This document shows positions 6,010-8,241 of a stretch of 8,241 bases of DNA, one piece after another. The stretch's first letter is position 1, and each line of letters begins with the position of its first letter. Under the pieces are notes generated by a model. That model had not been told where the DNA came from and did not search any database. It saw nothing but the letters and a program-made list of their open reading frames with translations. The stretch covers positions 1 to 8,241 of the forward strand of contig CAAEEE010000329.1 of the NCBI GenBank assembly GCA_900754805.1. Reading direction: 5' to 3'. This DNA comes from Clostridia bacterium. Its GTDB lineage: Bacteria; Bacillota; Clostridia; Peptostreptococcales; Anaerovoracaceae. The position numbers and the translations under genes were made by a program.

Positions 6010-7297
6010 TTTCGTACCTCACATTTTCTAAATCCTGAAACGGTTTTGCGAGTAGTTTATAGATGGTTTCGGTAGAATCGCTTACATCAATGATGACTGC
6101 CATATCCCCTTCTAACTGTGCAAGATAGTATTTGCATTTATCTGCAATTTCATATTTTGCGGCATAAACTTCAATCGCCTGCAGGAAATATGGGCTGTGC
6201 GTATTCAAAAGAATATGCATATTGAACTCTTTCTGAATGAGCACGATCAACTCCGCAAATAGAAGCTGCCACTGTGGGTGCAAGTGGATTTCCGGTTCAT
6301 CTAAGATAATCGTACCATTTTCTTCAAGAGTACCATTCATCAGTAAGGTTTTCAAAATGACAAAAGTTTTCAGTCCTGTCGAGATATTCTTAACATCTAA
6401 AACCTTGTCTGTTCCTTTCTTTTGATAGCCTAAGCCGCTTTGTTTCATCGGAATCATCTCTCCATCACAAACAGAATCTATTTTTTCATAGATTTTCTCC
6501 AGCTTCCGATTGGTCAATATTTCATCAATCGCCGTATTTTCTTTTTGACTGTCAAAAAGCTTCTCTCGAGCATCGCTTCTATGGCTTATCCCCATGCTGC
6601 TTTTTAGATATGAGGAAAACCCCATAAATCCAACAAACAGTCCTGCTTCATCTAATATAAACGGGTCGTCCAAATATACAGCTTCCGTTTGCAGACTAAT
6701 TGGTGTCTGAATTTTCTTTACAGAATCCTCTGAAACCACAATTCTTATTTGTTTTTTTCGAATATCCAAAGAAATGTTTCCGGCTTCATCATTATAAACA
6801 TTATTGATTTGTCGATTAAATTCTGAGTTCAGCTTATTTTTTAAAACGGTTTTCAAGATTACATCATCCGATACCTCAAGAATTTCTTTTACCTTACGAA
6901 TAAAATCTTTGACTTCTTTTCCCTCAATAATGCTTTCTTCCGGTTTATCGTTTTTCCATAAAAATTGAGAGAGTGCTTCCTTTATGCACGCTTCCTGCCC
7001 TTTTTGTTCGTAATAGTCAGCAACAATTTGTTCTGCTACATTCTGTGGTGCGGAGCCTTCTAAATCAATGAATCTCCGATTAATCTGTATGGTCAGTCTC
7101 TCGATATGGTTTGATATCGTCCTCACTCTTTCCTCTCTGATCTGATTTTCTACATGATAGAGACTGTTAAAAACGCTGTACAAGGCTTTACCGACAGTAC
7201 TCTTTCCGGTGTTGTTTTCTCCGGCGATTACCGTAATTCCGCTGATTTCCACATTGGCCTTTCTCACTTTTGCTATATTCTCTAATATCAGTCTCAT
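6002..7297 (-). CDS. SMC/ABC-type (OLD-like) AAA ATPase of a two-gene cassette
   Basis: This 431-residue ATPase has a GGAGAGGG site before its ATG. Walker A is GENNTGKS (residues 26-33), near the N terminus; the ABC-like signature is ISTGLKTF (305-312), Walker B is GTIILDEP (328-335) with catalytic Glu334, a HLHPQ segment follows, and the switch histidine is His367 in LLNTHSP. The region between the halves (about 45-280) is helical and charged, the usual insertion of OLD-like and RecF-like ATPases that dimerise to sandwich ATP. The TOPRIM nuclease domain found at the C terminus of OLD and GajA proteins is missing: only about 60 residues follow the histidine. The adjacent 194-aa protein, overlapping by 8 bp, therefore probably provides the effector activity. 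Such ATPase-plus-effector pairs on mobile elements are often anti-phage systems, but I cannot match it to a named one. Confidence 0.9.
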   Translation of the reverse strand: MRLILENIAKVRKANVEISGITVIAGENNTGKSTVGKALYSVFNSLYHVENQIREERVRTISNHIERLTIQINRRFIDLEGSAPQNVAEQIVADYYEQKGQEACIKEALSQFLWKNDKPEESIIEGKEVKDFIRKVKEILEVSDDVILKTVLKNKLNSEFNRQINNVYNDEAGNISLDIRKKQIRIVVSEDSVKKIQTPISLQTEAVYLDDPFILDEAGLFVGFMGFSSYLKSSMGISHRSDAREKLFDSQKENTAIDEILTNRKLEKIYEKIDSVCDGEMIPMKQSGLGYQKKGTDKVLDVKNISTGLKTFVILKTLLMNGTLEENGTIILDEPEIHLHPQWQLLFAELIVLIQKEFNMHILLNTHSPYFLQAIEVYAAKYEIADKCKYYLAQLEGDMAVIIDVSDSTETIYKLLAKPFQDLENVRYEND

Positions 7298-7404
7298 GGC
7301 TTTCCCTCTCCTTATATAAAATCTCAGATCTTTTCAGAGTTCTCCGCTATTCTGCTTCTATCATCGTACTTTTCCCATGGAAATATACGACTGGTTAATA
7401 ATAA

Positions 7405-7433
7405 ATTATAACAAAAGTTTCCTATTGTTGCAA
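7405..7433 (-). promoter_or_regulatory. Near-consensus promoter for the ATPase/nuclease-like operon
   Basis: TTGCAA (7433-7428), a 17-nt spacer and a perfect TATAAT (7410-7405) face the ATPase gene. Transcription would start near 7398, giving a leader of about 100 nt before the ATG at 7297. The leader has only weak pairing potential and I see no riboswitch. The cassette thus has its own strong promoter and terminator, like a self-contained cargo module. Confidence 0.8.
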
Positions 7434-7478
7434 GCCATCCGGCAGCGTTTTCTGTATTCCCGTCCTGCTATTTCCTAT

Positions 7479-7505
7479 CTCCCCGATGCAGCAAACACCG
7501 GGGAG
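7479..7505. terminator. Hairpin between mazF and the ATPase operon
   Basis: CTCCCCG (7479-7485) pairs with CGGGGAG (7499-7505) around a 13-nt loop. It lies about 90 nt after the mazF stop and about 45 nt before the ATPase promoter. There is no U-tract on either side, so it is a weak terminator candidate or a structured RNA end. Confidence 0.4.
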
Positions 7506-7511
7506 TCGGGC

Positions 7512-7533
7512 TTGAGGAGATTTCTCCCCTCAA
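7512..7533. terminator. Second hairpin in the mazF-ATPase spacer
   Basis: TTGAGGAGA (7512-7520) pairs with TCCCCTCAA (7525-7533) with one mismatch and a 4-nt loop, only 6 bp from the neighbouring hairpin. On the plus strand it runs into AATATAATAAAT. The two hairpins side by side probably insulate the ATPase cassette from transcription of mazF. Confidence 0.4.
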
Positions 7534-7580
7534 AATATAATAAATATTAGGAGTGGGCTGTTTGATTTGCCGATTTCCTT

Positions 7581-7600
7581 CATATAAATTCCGTTATATG
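7581..7600. repeat. Inverted repeat overlapping the mazF stop codon
   Basis: CATATAA (7581-7587) and TTATATG (7594-7600) are perfect 7-bp arms around ATTCCG. The repeat includes the mazF stop codon. It is AT-rich and has no U-tract, so it would be a weak terminator at best. Confidence 0.4.
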
Positions 7601-7989
7601 TACTTCCTGCTGTTTTTCTTTCGCGCAGCTCCTGGTGGTATCAGTCCGATGCTGAGTTTGAGTGCATGGTCGATGCTCTGCATCTGCTGACTGCTTATGC
7701 TGCCAAGATAGCCTTTGAGCCTGCACTTATCGATGGTGCGGATTTGCTCCAGAAGCAACGTGGAATCGGTGCGCAGCATATAGGCGGATATCGGCATATG
7801 TACCGGCAAAGCTTTTTTCGTCTGCTTTGCGGTAACAGCTGCGACGATGGTCGTCGGACTATAGAGATTGCCGATGTCATTTTGCAGTACTAAAACAGGA
7901 CGGATGCCGCCCTGCTCACAGCCAATCGCCGGATCAAGATCCGCAAGATATACATCGCCTCGTCTGACGGTTCGAACTGTTTGATTCAT
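7594..7989 (-). CDS. mazF: MazF/PemK-family endoribonuclease toxin
   Basis: The 131-residue protein is a typical MazF-type mRNA interferase, a dimeric sequence-specific endoribonuclease of toxin-antitoxin systems. Recognisable are RRGDVYLADLDP (9-20), the EQGGIRPVLVLQNDIGN segment (25-41) with the conserved Arg30, the SPTTIVAAVT strand (46-55) with the conserved threonine, and LLEQIRTIDK near 80, all close to the Bacillus EndoA pattern. The frame opens at a GTG (7998), but the run of six G (8003-7998) is placed 8 nt before the ATG at 7989 and would leave no spacing for the GTG, so I use the ATG. A basic C-terminal tail (ARKKNSRK) extends past the usual end. No MazE-like or ribbon-helix-helix antitoxin gene is visible directly upstream, which is unusual for EndoA-type loci; the antitoxin may be encoded elsewhere or the gene may be an orphan. 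Confidence 0.93.
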   Translation of the reverse strand: MNQTVRTVRRGDVYLADLDPAIGCEQGGIRPVLVLQNDIGNLYSPTTIVAAVTAKQTKKALPVHMPISAYMLRTDSTLLLEQIRTIDKCRLKGYLGSISSQQMQSIDHALKLSIGLIPPGAARKKNSRKYI

Positions 7990-8052
7990 ACATTTCACCC
8001 CCCTTTGTTACTCTGATTTTCTTCTCCATATATAAGTTCATTCTTTGTATCA

Positions 8053-8103
8053 GCCGCCCTGAAAATGCCTCTGCTGTATAGCGCAATGCACCATCAAGGC
8101 GGC
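8053..8103. promoter_or_regulatory. Long imperfect stem-loop upstream of mazF
   Basis: Two 16-nt arms (8053-8068 and 8088-8103) can pair in the minus-strand RNA with one T-T mismatch and three wobbles, closed at the base by a GCCGCC/GGCGGC clamp and leaving a 19-nt loop. The upper arm covers the stop codon of the 36-aa ORF. No U-tract follows on the minus strand. It could be a read-through-limiting terminator, a processing site, or a structured leader controlling the toxin gene about 60 nt downstream. Confidence 0.55.
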
Positions 8104-8204
8104 CCTTTCATTCTAAAGTATCTATTTCCATTTTCGGCTGTATTTTCACTCAATCCCCCAATCCGCAGGGCACTTAGCAAGCGAGGCTCGGCCGCGCCTC
8201 TCAT
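8094..8204 (-). CDS. Possible 36-aa ORF upstream of mazF, unrecognised
   Basis: The ATG at 8204 follows GGGAGGTG (8220-8213) at an 8-nt spacing, which is a good signal, and the ATG overlaps the stop of an upstream frame as ATGA. The product is small, arginine-rich and without recognisable motifs (starts MRGAAEPRLL, ends RMKGPP). It does not resemble a MazE antitoxin. The same frame is also open to the window edge, so the ATG may not be a start. Its end lies inside the long stem-loop. Confidence 0.3.
   Translation of the reverse strand: MRGAAEPRLLSALRIGGLSENTAENGNRYFRMKGPP
8183..8200. repeat. GC-rich 18-bp imperfect palindrome
   Basis: GAGGC (8183-8187) and GCCTC (8196-8200) flank a central palindrome CGGCCG, with one mismatched pair between. 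It lies within the first part of the possible 36-aa ORF, just after its start. Confidence 0.5.
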
Positions 8205-8241
8205 AGGAATCGCACCTCCCGAGGGTTCTCCACGGGCTGCC
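8201..8241 (-). CDS. Possible C-terminal end of an upstream gene (edge fragment)
   Basis: A minus-strand frame open from the edge ends at TGA (8203-8201), overlapping the next ATG by 4 bp, with visible residues QPVENPREVRFL. The stop-start overlap is the kind seen inside operons. Twelve residues are too few to assign a family, and two other frames are also open here. Confidence 0.3.
   Translation of the reverse strand, partial: QPVENPREVRFL

Larger units (their letters stand above)
660..8241. mobile_element. Probable integrative element carrying a serine recombinase triplet (extends past the right edge)
   Basis: Three tandem large serine recombinase genes, a small ORF before them, an orphan mazF, a broken gene end and an AT-rich two-gene cassette together indicate a mosaic mobile element. 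The left limit is inferred from the position of the recombinases and is uncertain by some 200 bp; the right limit is outside the window. No conjugation or relaxase gene can be recognised in the visible part, so I cannot say whether the element is conjugative. Confidence 0.5.

Overview
The window looks like part of a mobile element in a Bacillota genome, most likely a Clostridia-type gut bacterium. The evidence is strong purine-rich ribosome binding sites (GGAGG type), near-consensus TTGNNN-17-TATAAT promoters, a MazF/EndoA toxin very like the Bacillus type, and a cluster of large serine recombinases typical of conjugative and mobilizable elements in this phylum. Every supported gene lies on the minus strand, so the window reads biologically from right to left. 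Base composition is patchy. The recombinase block (718-4779) and the mazF end are moderately GC-rich, while 1-660 and 5400-7420 are clearly AT-rich, which suggests a mosaic.

Layout from right to left. 7990-8241 holds the end of an unrecognised reading frame, a possible 36-aa ORF and a long imperfect stem-loop. A mazF-family toxin gene follows (7594-7989), with no recognisable antitoxin beside it. After a spacer with hairpins and a very good promoter comes a two-gene operon. Its first gene is a 431-aa SMC/ABC-type ATPase (6002-7297). Its second gene overlaps the first by 8 bp and encodes a 194-aa protein with a D-x13-E-x-K signature suggestive of a PD-(D/E)XK nuclease (5425-6009). A terminator closes the operon. 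A non-coding or degenerate stretch follows, with the 3' tail of a broken gene (four xxPE repeats), four copies of a 10-bp direct repeat and a hairpin terminator.

Next is a 61-aa small ORF and then three tandem large serine recombinase genes (4779 to 718). The first and third carry the catalytic resolvase domain. The middle one lacks it and keeps only the DNA-binding, zinc-ribbon and coiled-coil parts. A perfect hairpin follows the last recombinase. Beyond it is an AT-rich spacer with a strong promoter and overlapping palindrome, driving an AAA ATPase gene that runs off the left edge.

Reading of the whole: the recombinases probably integrate and excise the element, and their 3' end normally lies close to the attachment site, so an element boundary is likely between about 447 and 717. 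The ATPase/nuclease-like pair looks like cargo and is the best candidate for an undescribed system, plausibly anti-phage defence. That role is inferred from architecture and context and is not shown by the sequence itself.
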